Shown piece after piece: positions 45,012-53,863 of a stretch of 64,000 nt of DNA (the stretch's first letter is position 1; each line of letters begins with the position of its first letter). The position numbers were made by a program, and so were the translations under genes. Below the pieces are notes generated by a model. It had not been told where the DNA came from and searched no databases. It was given only the letters and a program-made list of their open reading frames with translations. Origin of the DNA: Rhizobium leguminosarum. Lineage in GTDB: Bacteria; Pseudomonadota; Alphaproteobacteria; Rhizobiales; Rhizobiaceae. The stretch is from assembly GCF_001652265.1 (NCBI RefSeq), contig NZ_LWBS01000472.1:124001-188000 (forward strand), in the 5' to 3' direction.

Positions 45012-45626
45012 TCAACCCAATCCCTGATCAATCCGCATAGCAAAGGCGACGGAGCCGTCCCGCTCGAATTGGGAAAAGCCAAGGTGACGGTAAAAACCTT
45101 TGGCGCGTTCGTTGTTTGGGTCGACCCCGAGATGCACGGCTCCGACCCCGTGATTCCGAAGCGCTTGAAGCTCCGTGTCGATCATCCTGCGCCCCCAACC
45201 GCTTGCCTGAAGTCCGGGAAGGATGTTGATGTGAAGATGCGCCGGGTACTGGTCTTGAAGCCACCCCGTTCCGCTGCGCGGATTTTGGATTCGTTCCATC
45301 ACGTCGGCGTCGCGCGGACGGGTGGGTGCCAATCCCGCAATCTGCTGGCGGACGAACGGCCACCAGTTTGTTTGCAAGTCTTTGTCGAACCCGCCGGTGT
45401 CCGGCACCCCTACAACATAGCCGACCGTCCGGTCGTCCTGAACGAGAACAAAGGCAAAGTCTTTGGCGAATTTGAGGTAGGGTACCGACCAGATGTAGCC
45501 GGGCAGATGCGGGTCGCTATAAAGCGCGCTGGCATCCTGACCGCCATTCGCGGTTTTCAGGCAGATGTCGAAAAGGGCGTCGATATCCGCTTCAATCGCG
45601 GGGCGGATGAAGCAGCTGGTGTCCAT
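45012..45626 (-). CDS. GNAT-family N-acetyltransferase
   Basis: 204 residues from ATG 45626, GGAGGT nine bases upstream. SCFIRPAIEADIDALFDICL is a normal GNAT start; YVVGVPDT, the HINILPGLQASGWGRRMIDT acetyl-CoA loop and GVDPNNERAKGFYRHLGFSQ complete the fold. The W-rich insert (NWWPFVRQQ) resembles the acetyltransferase found next to or fused with O-GlcNAcase-type glycosidases, so an aminosugar substrate is conceivable. It is divergent from the sugar ABC transporter, 177 bases apart. Confidence 0.87.
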   Translation of the reverse strand: MDTSCFIRPAIEADIDALFDICLKTANGGQDASALYSDPHLPGYIWSVPYLKFAKDFAFVLVQDDRTVGYVVGVPDTGGFDKDLQTNWWPFVRQQIAGLAPTRPRDADVMERIQNPRSGTGWLQDQYPAHLHINILPGLQASGWGRRMIDTELQALRNHGVGAVHLGVDPNNERAKGFYRHLGFSQFERDGSVAFAMRIDQGLG

Positions 45627-45803
45627 CACTTTGCCACCTCCAGCGTGGCGCTTTGTCATTTTAGGTCGCGAGAGGAGCGGATGCATTGACGATTACCTCA
45701 GATTCGCCAGCCAGGCAAAGCTCTGGGGGAAGAAAACGGTCGGCCGGTGCTTGGCGCAAGGCCTGAGCGGGGAGTGGAGAATAAACCAGATGAGGTGGAG
45801 CAG

Positions 45804-47141
45804 ATGACAAGAACTGTGAAATCGATCAGCATACTGCCGGCATACCGATTGAAAGCAGCTGTCGCGCTTGCGGGCGCGGCGCTTTTGAGTTTTGGCCTTT
45901 CGGCAGCCGCGCGCGCTGACGATCTGGCCGTGTGGGATGACCAAACCTATGAAGGCCAGAGTGCGGTCATAGAGCAGCTGAACAAGGAGTTCGAAGCTGC
46001 CCATCCCGGCGTCACGATCAAGCGCACCGCCCGCACCTTTGATGACATGAAGTTGACGTTGAAGCTTGCGGTTTCGGCAGGTGATGGCCCGGTCATCACG
46101 AAGGTCAACCAGGGTGCTGGTGACATGGGGGCAATGGTCAAGGAGGGATTGCTCCTGCCGGTCGACGACTACATCAAACAATATGGCTGGGATAAGCTCC
46201 AGTCGGATTCCGTGCTTGCTCGAGACCGCTGGGAAGATGGAAAATTTGGGGTCGGTAAGACCTACGGCATATCAGGCCTCGGCGAGATCGTTGGCCTCTA
46301 CTACAATAAAAAGATCCTCGGCGATGCGGGAGTAGCGCTGCCGCAAACCTTCGAGGAGCTTCTAGCCGATCTCGACAAGCTGAAGGAAAAGGGCATTGCG
46401 CCCTTCATGATGGGCTCGGCAAAGCAGCATCTGGCCTTGCACATGATCGGCGCCATCGACCAAGCGCATATCGACGCGAGCAATCGCGCCGAGCTTGACG
46501 ACCTGATTTACGGCCGGGGCGGCTCCTGGAACACCAAGGGGAACATCGAATCCGCCAAACTCGTGCAGCAGTGGGCACAGGGCGGTTATTTTTTCCCCGG
46601 TTTCGAAGGCATCTCGGGTGATGACGCCGTCCAGCTTTTCATTTCCGGGCAGGGCGCGTTCCTTATCTCCGGGACCTGGTATTTCGGTGACATGCAGCAC
46701 AATCCGGATATCGGCTTCATGGCCATTCCCGCCCCGAAAGGTATTTCCAAGCCCATGAGTGTCGGGGGCGTGGATCTTGCCTGGGCGATAACGAGTCTTG
46801 CCAAAACGAAGCCGACACAGGACCTAGCCGGCGCATATATCGACTATATGGTCTCAGAAAAGGCTGCTGAAACCTGGGCCAATGCTGGCTATCTCCCGGC
46901 AACTTCGCTCGCGGCTGACGCAAAGCCAAAGCTGACGCCGCTCCTCAGCTCCGGCATCGAAATGTGGAAGACACTCAACGCAAACGACGCTCTCGGCCAT
47001 TACCCCGATTGGTCGAGCCCAACGATGCTGAAGACAATAGACGACAATACGCCGCTTCTTCTGTCCGGCAATATCACGCCCGAAGCCTTTGTCGATACTA
47101 TGGACAAGGACTATCAGGCCTACCTGAAGGATAAGAAATAA
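45804..47141 (+). CDS. Sugar ABC transporter, substrate-binding protein
   Basis: 445 residues from ATG 45804 (GGAG three bases upstream). Signal peptide ends near AAARA. Type-1 extracellular solute-binding protein of the carbohydrate (CUT1) class: EQLNKEFEAAHPGVTIKRT, YNKKILGDAGVALPQTFEEL and GTWYFGDMQHNPDIGFMAIP. Sugar unknown. Both permeases follow, the first after 125 bases. Regulated perhaps by the ROK protein nearby. Confidence 0.92.
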   Translation: MTRTVKSISILPAYRLKAAVALAGAALLSFGLSAAARADDLAVWDDQTYEGQSAVIEQLNKEFEAAHPGVTIKRTARTFDDMKLTLKLAVSAGDGPVITKVNQGAGDMGAMVKEGLLLPVDDYIKQYGWDKLQSDSVLARDRWEDGKFGVGKTYGISGLGEIVGLYYNKKILGDAGVALPQTFEELLADLDKLKEKGIAPFMMGSAKQHLALHMIGAIDQAHIDASNRAELDDLIYGRGGSWNTKGNIESAKLVQQWAQGGYFFPGFEGISGDDAVQLFISGQGAFLISGTWYFGDMQHNPDIGFMAIPAPKGISKPMSVGGVDLAWAITSLAKTKPTQDLAGAYIDYMVSEKAAETWANAGYLPATSLAADAKPKLTPLLSSGIEMWKTLNANDALGHYPDWSSPTMLKTIDDNTPLLLSGNITPEAFVDTMDKDYQAYLKDKK

Positions 47142-47266
47142 AGATTGCGGGTGCACGTCACGGCCGTCCCCTGCGGTCGTGACCTGCGTCTCGTCGATCG
47201 AGATAAATGAACATTGCGGTCTGCTTGCTGCGCGATGACCACAGCTTTGGCTTTATGGAGTACTGG

Positions 47267-48160
47267 ATGAAACGCTCCGCACTTGATGGCTCGCAACATA
47301 CCAATTTTATCTATTTATTGCCTGGATTGCTGTTTTACGCGGCTTTTGTCTTTGGACCGATCCTCGCGGCTTTGGGATTGAGCCTGACCAGCTGGGACGG
47401 CTTGACCATGCCCAAATGGGTTGGTTTGGGCAATTACGCCGATCTCTTTTCTGACAATCGTTTTTATATAGCCTTGCGTAACAATGCCGAGCTTATGATC
47501 TTCTACTGCGTCCTGCCGCTCGTGCTCGGTATCGCTCTTGCTGCTTGCGTCTGGAATCTAAAGCAACGAGAACAACTCGCCCTGCGCACGTTCTTGTTCC
47601 TGCCTTACATCATGCCGACTGCCGTGTTGGGCATCATCTGGGCGTGGCTCTACAATCCTGCATTCGGCCCGTTCAATCAGTTTCTGAGAGCAGCAGGGTT
47701 AGGCGCCTTCGCACTCCCGTGGCTGGGAGATTTCAATTTTGTCCTTCCCGCGGTCGGGATCGTTGCCACTTGGTATTTCTTCGGCTTTTGCATGGTCATC
47801 TTCCTGACCGGAATCCAGCGCATCGACCCGTCGCTTTTCGACGCTGCCAAGGTCGATGGTGCTTCGGCGCGAAAAACCTTCTTCTGGATAACGCTGCCGC
47901 TTCTATTGCCGGAAATAAGGGTGGTTTTGCTTTTGACGGTCATAGCGTCGATTAAAAGCTTCGACCTGATTTTTACAATGACCCGGGGCGGACCCGCCAA
48001 CGCTACGCTCGTGCCCAACATCTACATGTATCAGCTCGGCTTCGAGCTCAATCGGTTCGGCGCCGCGGCGGCCATCGCCATTGTCGGCGCGATACTCACA
48101 TTCGTCATCAACTATGCAATTCACCGATTTGTAGGATCGCAGCATAAAGGATTGGCTTGA
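47267..48160 (+). CDS. Sugar ABC transporter permease 1
   Basis: 297 residues from ATG 47267, with TGGAG six bases upstream; earlier starts at 47255 and 47207 are possible. Six membrane helices of the MalF/CUT1 type. The EAA loop is DAAKVDGASARKTFFWITLP with LPEI after it, the contact site for the ATPase. TGATG overlap with the next permease. Confidence 0.92.
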   Translation: MKRSALDGSQHTNFIYLLPGLLFYAAFVFGPILAALGLSLTSWDGLTMPKWVGLGNYADLFSDNRFYIALRNNAELMIFYCVLPLVLGIALAACVWNLKQREQLALRTFLFLPYIMPTAVLGIIWAWLYNPAFGPFNQFLRAAGLGAFALPWLGDFNFVLPAVGIVATWYFFGFCMVIFLTGIQRIDPSLFDAAKVDGASARKTFFWITLPLLLPEIRVVLLLTVIASIKSFDLIFTMTRGGPANATLVPNIYMYQLGFELNRFGAAAAIAIVGAILTFVINYAIHRFVGSQHKGLA

Positions 48161-48993
48161 TGAGCCGTTCATTTAACATTTCCGCCGGTCCGCTATTCCT
48201 CCGCATTGTCCTCTGGCTTCTTGCTTTCGTCACGATCATCCCCTTCCTGCTCCTGCTTCTAACCTCAATAAAGAGCAAGGCTGACGTTCTGCAGGGTGCA
48301 TTCGCGTTGCCGGCATATCCACATTTCGAAAATTACGTCGATGCTTGGAATGCCGGACATTTCAACATTTACTTCTGGAATTCGATTATCGTTGTCATAC
48401 CGGTCGTTGCTGCAAGCGTCTTTTTAGGCCTGCTGACCGGTTTTGCCTTCGCATACCTGTCGTTTCCGCTGCGGCGTACGCTGTTCGCTATCCTGACGCT
48501 CGGCATGATGGTGCCGGCGGAAGCCTTCATCATCCCACTTTATTATGAAATGCGGTATCTCGGACTGATCAATACCTATGCGGCTCTGATTGTGCCGCAG
48601 ATCGCGATGTCGATACCATTCTCGACGATCTTCCTCGCCAGCGCGATGCAGCAACTGCCGGAAGAAGTTCTCGAAGCGGCGGTTCTCGATGGCGCCGGAC
48701 GATTCTCTATCCTGCGCAAGATCGTTATCCCGCTCATGGTGCCGGCAATGTCGACACTGGCGCTGTTTTTGTTCATATGGACCTGGAACGAGTTTCTGAT
48801 CCCGTTCATTCTGGTCAACGACGACGCCTATCGGACGCTGCCCCTCGGCATGCTGTTTTTCCAAGGGCGTTATACCGTCAACACGCCGGTTCTGACCGCC
48901 GGCGCGGTGATCGTGATTTTCCCGCTCATCGTGACTTATCTGGTTTTCCAGCGACGGTTCATTGCCGGACTGACGGCAGGAGCGACGAAATAG
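48160..48993 (+). CDS. Sugar ABC transporter permease 2
   Basis: 277 residues. MalG/CUT1-type permease with six helices; EAA loop EAAVLDGAGRFSILRKIVIP. ATG at 48160 shares its A with the stop of permease 1. No ATPase gene follows: the next gene is on the other strand, so the transporter must borrow an UgpC/MsmK-type ATPase encoded elsewhere, a known arrangement. Confidence 0.92.
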   Translation: MSRSFNISAGPLFLRIVLWLLAFVTIIPFLLLLLTSIKSKADVLQGAFALPAYPHFENYVDAWNAGHFNIYFWNSIIVVIPVVAASVFLGLLTGFAFAYLSFPLRRTLFAILTLGMMVPAEAFIIPLYYEMRYLGLINTYAALIVPQIAMSIPFSTIFLASAMQQLPEEVLEAAVLDGAGRFSILRKIVIPLMVPAMSTLALFLFIWTWNEFLIPFILVNDDAYRTLPLGMLFFQGRYTVNTPVLTAGAVIVIFPLIVTYLVFQRRFIAGLTAGATK

Positions 48994-49050
48994 ACAGCCA
49001 TATGCGAAGGTGTCGTTTCGGAGCCGCACGCCTACTTGGACAGCAAGACG

Positions 49051-50292
49051 TCACGCTGCCCTTAGTCTTTGTTCGCGCTTGTGGCGCACTTCCAGCGCCG
49101 CGCAGCCCCAGACCGTGCCAAGCAGCAGATAGACATGGCGCCAGTGGTCGATGTCGATGACGTTGCCGATTGTCGCATGGCCGAGAACCGAGATCCAGGC
49201 GATCATCAGGAAGGGCTGCCACGGCCGGTCGAGCAGCAGGTTTCGGAAGCCGAGAGCCAGTGTCCAGAGAAGCATGCCGATATAGCTGACGAAGCCGATC
49301 CAGCCATAGGAGGTGAGCGATTTCAGCCAGATATTATGCTCGTCCTCGGGAAACATCGTGCCGAACACCAGCGGCCCGATGCCGAGCGGGCGCTCCATCA
49401 TCATAGTGAAGCCGATCCGATGGCGCTCGAAGCGGCCGAGATGTTCGCCGTCATATTGCTGCACCAGTTGAGCGCGCGCCGAAAACAGTTCGGCGACCTT
49501 CGGGATCTGCAGCGCCACCAGCAGCGAGGCGACCAACATGATGATCGCCGCCAGCGACAGGACCAGGACTCGCAGGCGAAAGGCGCCGCTGCGCTCCTTC
49601 AGCAGCATGATGAAGATCAGCAGTACCACGCCAAGCGCGAAGAGCCCCCAGGCGGCGCGGGAGAAGGAGAGGAAGATGCCGAGCGCAAGCACGAGCAGGG
49701 CGGCGGCCTTTAGCGGCGATTTCTTCAGGTCGCCGGCCAGGATACCGTGGACGAGATAGAGCGATGGCGGCACCAGGAAGGGGCCGAAGACGTTGGGGTC
49801 CTGGAAGGCGCCCTTGGCGCGGTCGTAGAGCGTGAAGATTTCCGCGCCCGGAAAGGCGTGGAAATAGCCGAGTATGCCGAGCGCGGAGGTGGCGACGGCG
49901 GCGAAGGTCCATGCATTGAATATCAGCGGCAGCCGCTTGTGGCTGTCCTCGATGATTGCCGCGTAGAACACCGCCGTCAGCGCCAGGAAGGTCGACACCG
50001 CGATATACATCGGCGCCGTTGCCAGGTCCTTCATCTGCGTCAGCGACAGCATGCCGCCGATATTGAAGGTCAACAGCAGGGCGAGCAGTGGCGCCACGCC
50101 GCGCGAAATCCTGAGGCCCAGGATGAACCAGAGGCCGATCAGCCCCGCCATCCAGAGTTCATAGGGCGCCGGCTCGTCGATCACGAAACCGGAGAGGAAC
50201 ACACCGAAGGCGACAAAAGCCGAGCCGATCAGGCGCAGCGTCATCCGCTGCGGTTGGGCGACACGGGGATATGTCGCCTCGATCGCGCTCAA
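49051..50292 (-). CDS. Wzy / O-antigen-ligase family polysaccharide polymerase
   Basis: 413 residues, about 11 membrane helices, with a large periplasmic loop between roughly residues 265 and 335 containing QYDGEHLGRFERHRIGFTMM and EDEHNIWLKSL. The Wzy_C signature is LSFSRAAWGLFALGV. Polymerises repeat units or ligates glycan in the periplasm. Last gene of the minus-strand polysaccharide operon; its ATG overlaps the stop of the priming transferase (four bases). Confidence 0.88.
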   Translation of the reverse strand: MSAIEATYPRVAQPQRMTLRLIGSAFVAFGVFLSGFVIDEPAPYELWMAGLIGLWFILGLRISRGVAPLLALLLTFNIGGMLSLTQMKDLATAPMYIAVSTFLALTAVFYAAIIEDSHKRLPLIFNAWTFAAVATSALGILGYFHAFPGAEIFTLYDRAKGAFQDPNVFGPFLVPPSLYLVHGILAGDLKKSPLKAAALLVLALGIFLSFSRAAWGLFALGVVLLIFIMLLKERSGAFRLRVLVLSLAAIIMLVASLLVALQIPKVAELFSARAQLVQQYDGEHLGRFERHRIGFTMMMERPLGIGPLVFGTMFPEDEHNIWLKSLTSYGWIGFVSYIGMLLWTLALGFRNLLLDRPWQPFLMIAWISVLGHATIGNVIDIDHWRHVYLLLGTVWGCAALEVRHKREQRLRAA

Positions 50293-51875
50293 TACGCGTT
50301 TTCCGTGTTAAGCAGCCGGATCGGCGTCAGGAACAGGATCTTGAGATCGAACCAGAGCGACCAGTTCTCGATGTAATAGAGGTCGTAGGCGGTGCGGAAC
50401 TTGATCTTCTCGTCATTGTCCACTTCGCCGCGCCAGCCGTTGATCTGGGCCCAGCCTGTGACGCCGGGCTTGACGCGGTGGCGGGCGAAATAGCCCTCGA
50501 CGACGTCGCCGAAGGCGCGATCGCGCGCCTGGGCGAGAACGGCATGCGGGCGTGGGCCGACGAGCGAGAGATCGCCTCTCAGCACGTTGAAGAGCTGCGG
50601 TAGCTCGTCGATCGAGGTCTTGCGGATGAAGCGGCCGACGCGGGTGACGCGCAAATCGCCCTTGGTGACTGCGGCCTTGCCTGTGGGGTCGGCCATGTTG
50701 GTGTACATCGACCGAAACTTGAAGACGTTGATGATTTCGTTGTTGAAGCCGTGGCGCTTCTGCATGAAGAAGATCGGGCCTTCGGAGGTCGCCTTGATGG
50801 CGATCGCGGTCGCGACCATGATCGGCCAGAGCAGCGCCAGTGCGACGATCGTGAAGAAGATGTCGAAGCCGCGCTTGGCAACGGAATCCCAGTCGCGGAT
50901 CGGCTTCTTGAAAATGTCGAGCATCGGCACCGAGCCGACATGCGAATAGGCGCGCGGCCGGAAGCGCAGCCGGTTGGCATGCGCGGCAAGGCGGATATCG
51001 ACCGGCAGAACCCAGAGCTTCTTCAAAAGGTCGTAGATGCGGGCCTCGGCCGAAAGCGGCAGGGCGATGATCAGCATGTCGATGCGCGTCAGCCGCACGA
51101 ATTCGACGAGTTCGGTTACGGTGCCGAGTTTCGGATAACCGGCGACCATGATCGGCGAGCGCTTTTCGCCGCGGTCGTCGAAGATGCCGCAGATGCGGAT
51201 GTCGTTGTCGTCCTGCTGTTCGAGGATGCGGATCAGGTCCTTGGCCGGCTCGCCGCCGCCGACGATGACGGCGCGGCGTTCCATGATGCCGTTGCGCGCC
51301 CAGTTGCGGATGCCGTAGGCGACGACAAAGCGTTCGGCTGCAAGGAAGAGCGCGCCTGCGACGAACCAAGGGATGTAGGCGTCGACCATCGCCCACGTGG
51401 TGCCGCGAATGAGCCCGAACAGGCCGACGGTCAGGAGAAGCGCGATCGTCCAAGCGGCGACGATGCGCGGCATCAGCCGCAGCTTCGCTCGAAGCGCGGG
51501 AATGGTGTAAGTGTCGGCAAGCTGCAGGCCGATAACGGTCAAGGCCGAAGCGATCACCGCCATGCCCGCCCGCACCAGCATGAAATCGTTGCCTTCGCCG
51601 GGCCAGAAATAGTGAATGGTCAGGGCGATCGCAAAGAGTGCCAGGAATTCCAGCAGCCGCAATTGCCCGATGATGATCGCGGGCGAATGAGTTCCGTCGC
51701 GGAACTGTTCGGCGATCTGGCGGGCATAGGGATTAATTTCGGTCGGGTCGGAGGAATTCTCCTGAACCGCGTCGCCGCGAACCTCGATGTCGGAGACCTG
51801 CTTGCGCAGTGCTTCCACGTCGAATTGGTCGCCTTTTTCCAGCTTGTTCATGGGGCCAGTTTGTTCATGGGGCAT
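50289..51875 (-). CDS. Polyprenyl-phosphate glycosyl-1-phosphate transferase (priming enzyme)
   Basis: 528 residues. WcaJ/ExoY-like: four N-terminal helices, a Rossmann-like central domain (RRAVIVGGGEPAKDLIRILE), a fifth helix, and the catalytic domain FKFRSMYTNMADPTGK, VGRFIRKTSIDELPQLFNVL, GDLSLVGPRPHAVLAQ and KPGVTGWAQINGWRGE. Loads the first sugar onto undecaprenyl phosphate. A 17-bp duplication spans the start region: ATG 51875 (MPHEQTGP) and ATG 51851 (MNKLEKG) are both in frame; the latter is probably the ancestral start. No clear ribosome site. Confidence 0.92.
   Translation of the reverse strand: MPHEQTGPMNKLEKGDQFDVEALRKQVSDIEVRGDAVQENSSDPTEINPYARQIAEQFRDGTHSPAIIIGQLRLLEFLALFAIALTIHYFWPGEGNDFMLVRAGMAVIASALTVIGLQLADTYTIPALRAKLRLMPRIVAAWTIALLLTVGLFGLIRGTTWAMVDAYIPWFVAGALFLAAERFVVAYGIRNWARNGIMERRAVIVGGGEPAKDLIRILEQQDDNDIRICGIFDDRGEKRSPIMVAGYPKLGTVTELVEFVRLTRIDMLIIALPLSAEARIYDLLKKLWVLPVDIRLAAHANRLRFRPRAYSHVGSVPMLDIFKKPIRDWDSVAKRGFDIFFTIVALALLWPIMVATAIAIKATSEGPIFFMQKRHGFNNEIINVFKFRSMYTNMADPTGKAAVTKGDLRVTRVGRFIRKTSIDELPQLFNVLRGDLSLVGPRPHAVLAQARDRAFGDVVEGYFARHRVKPGVTGWAQINGWRGEVDNDEKIKFRTAYDLYYIENWSLWFDLKILFLTPIRLLNTENAY
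51839..51872. repeat. 17-bp tandem duplication at the priming-transferase start
   Basis: CCAGCTTGTTCATGGGG followed by CCAGTTTGTTCATGGGG, 16 of 17 identical. On the minus strand each copy contains CCCCATGAACAA, so the start codon itself was duplicated. The upstream copy's ATG (51868) opens a six-codon frame whose TGA overlaps the ATG at 51851. Confidence 0.85.
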
Positions 51876-51924
51876 TGTCGCTCGTTGTCACCAAGCGAAA
51901 TACCAGAAAGCCCCTAAGAAATAT

Positions 51925-53094
51925 TTACGAGGCGACGGGCATAGCTTGGCCGGCAGCCGGGCTGACGAGCTCATGGTACAATTTCAGGACATCACGCGCC
52001 ATGACGGCGGACGAAAACACCGCCTTCACCGCCTCGGGCTTCGGCATCGTCCTGGCGTGCCAATCGGGTGTGCTCAGCGTTTCCGCCATGACGCGGGCGA
52101 GATCGTCGGAATTGCCGGGCTCCACCAGCGCTGCGCTATCCGCGCCGAGGACCTCGGGAATGCCGCCGACACGGCTGGCGATGATCGTCTTGCCGGCGCC
52201 GAGCCCTTCGAGCACGATATAGGGCATGGCTTCGGCGCGCGAGGGAACGACGAGGTTCTGCGCCATCGAGAAGGCTTCGTGGACCCGCATTGCCGGCAGC
52301 ATGCCGATGCGTTTGCCAAGGCCGCGTTCGACCATCATCTCGCGGTAGCGGTCGCGATCCGGCCCGTCGCCGATCATCAGCGCCGATAGTGGCCTGCCGA
52401 GCAGCCGCTCGGTCTTGGCGAAGGCATCGACAAACAGATCGGGACCCTTGAGATCCCGCAGCATTCCCACATAGATGAAATGCACGGCATCCGAGCGGGT
52501 CGGGATCGCCTCGAAATCGCGCTCGCTGATACCGTTGTAGATCAGCCTCGTCTTCGTCCGCGGTCGCCCGACCTTGCGCGCATAGGTATCGCGCTCATAT
52601 TCGCAGATGAAGACCAGCGCATCGGTGAAATATTCCTGCAGGCGCTCCATTCTGAGGACGAACTGTCCGCTGAGCGAGGAGCGCGAATAATGCAGGCTTC
52701 CACCATGCGCGGTATAGAGGCGGGCTACGCGATACCTGTTCACCCGCAACGCTGAGCCGGCAAGTCGCGCGAGCACGCCGCCCTTGGCGCCGTGTCCGTG
52801 CAGCACATCCGGCCGCAAACTTTTGATTTTCTTATATGTATCCCACATCGTCGCAATGTCGGACGGGCTGATCGAGCGCCGGATCGGCACGCGTGTCAGG
52901 CCGAGCGAGAGATAGGGACGGATATCGTCGAATAGGCTGTCCTCGTACTCGCCGCCGGTCGAGCTGTCGCAGAGGATGCCGATTTCATGGCCGGCCTTGC
53001 TGTGCTCCTCGACGAGATCACGGACATGGCGGAAAATTCCGCCGATCGGCGACCTGAAGCAATGGAGGATGCGGAGCGCCTGCTGTTTTGCCAT
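51925..53094 (-). CDS. Glycosyltransferase family 4
   Basis: 389 residues. GT-B fold: N-terminal acceptor half with ILHCFRSPIGGIFRHVRDLV and VLHGHGAKGGVLARL; C-terminal donor half with FIYVGMLRDLKGPDLFVDAF, LMIGDGPDRDRY and the E-x7-E region SRAEAMPYIVLEGLGAGKTI. Retaining enzyme adding a sugar from a nucleotide donor at the inner face of the membrane. Three bases after the Wza-like gene and 49 before the priming transferase, so same operon. Confidence 0.93.
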   Translation of the reverse strand: MAKQQALRILHCFRSPIGGIFRHVRDLVEEHSKAGHEIGILCDSSTGGEYEDSLFDDIRPYLSLGLTRVPIRRSISPSDIATMWDTYKKIKSLRPDVLHGHGAKGGVLARLAGSALRVNRYRVARLYTAHGGSLHYSRSSLSGQFVLRMERLQEYFTDALVFICEYERDTYARKVGRPRTKTRLIYNGISERDFEAIPTRSDAVHFIYVGMLRDLKGPDLFVDAFAKTERLLGRPLSALMIGDGPDRDRYREMMVERGLGKRIGMLPAMRVHEAFSMAQNLVVPSRAEAMPYIVLEGLGAGKTIIASRVGGIPEVLGADSAALVEPGNSDDLARVMAETLSTPDWHARTMPKPEAVKAVFSSAVMARDVLKLYHELVSPAAGQAMPVAS

Positions 53095-53097
53095 CGC

Positions 53098-53673
53098 TCA
53101 GAAAAGCCGTTCGCGAACGTAGATCGTGTCACCTGCGATGATCGGCCCTGATATGTTGATGCGGCCGGTCAGCACCTGTCCATTGATCTTGCGGGTGACA
53201 TCGACCATGCGCTGGTTGGCGCGGCTGGTGAAGCCGCCGGCAACCGCGATGGCATTCTGCACTGTCATGCCGGGAACATAGGCATACTGGCCGGGCTGGC
53301 CGACTTCACCCATGATGAAGACCGAACGGTAGCGATCGACATCGATAGTGACGTCGGGATCGCGAAGATAGCCCTGCTGCAGTTTTTGGGCGATCTGCCC
53401 CGAGAGTTGCTGCAGGGTTCGTCCGCGGGCAGGGACCTGCCCGATGAGCGGGAAGGCGACATAGCCGGCCTGATCCAGCGTATAGGTGTTGGTCAGACTC
53501 TGCTGGTCGAAGACGGTGATGCGCAGTCGATCGCCGCTGTCCAGCGTATAAGGCTGAATGGTCGCCTCGTTGAAGGCCTTCGGCGCAGGCTTGTACGTCG
53601 TGCAGCCGCCCAATGCTGCGGTCATGGCTGCAAGGCTCAGGGCCAAAAGGATCTTGGGCTGGACGACAGACAT
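53098..53673 (-). CDS. Polysaccharide export outer-membrane lipoprotein (Wza/ExoF-like)
   Basis: 191 residues. Lipobox LGGC (Cys 24). The Poly_export domain is PYTLDSGDRLRITVFDQQSL, DQAGYVAFPLIGQVPARGRT and LQQGYLRDPDVTIDVDRYRS; a SLBB domain follows, GEVGQPGQYAYVPGMTVQNA. Shorter than E. coli Wza (no C-terminal amphipathic helix), like many alphaproteobacterial forms. First gene of the minus-strand cluster; divergent from the Wzz-like gene across 190 bases that hold both promoters. Confidence 0.93.
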   Translation of the reverse strand: MSVVQPKILLALSLAAMTAALGGCTTYKPAPKAFNEATIQPYTLDSGDRLRITVFDQQSLTNTYTLDQAGYVAFPLIGQVPARGRTLQQLSGQIAQKLQQGYLRDPDVTIDVDRYRSVFIMGEVGQPGQYAYVPGMTVQNAIAVAGGFTSRANQRMVDVTRKINGQVLTGRINISGPIIAGDTIYVRERLF

Positions 53674-53863
53674 CCGCTTGTGCTCACAAAAATGAACTCG
53701 GTGCAGTCGTTATCGATCCGTTAGGGTTAATGCCCGGTAAAGGGCGCTTGCAATTTCCCGGTTTCCTTGATCGATCATCGCTCATTTCTTGGCGAGCTTG
53801 TCATTAACCGTTGAGTTACCATGGTCGTTTACGCTTACGGCACCTTTGTTGTGGAGTAAGAGC

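Noticed and set aside
44772..45689. Plus-strand frame of 305 codons from a TTG
   Set aside because: Most of it is antisense to the GNAT gene; the free first 80 codons show no known family and no ribosome site.
50751..51917. Plus-strand frame of 388 codons opposite the priming transferase
   Set aside because: Antisense shadow rich in Arg/Asp/Gly without domain features.
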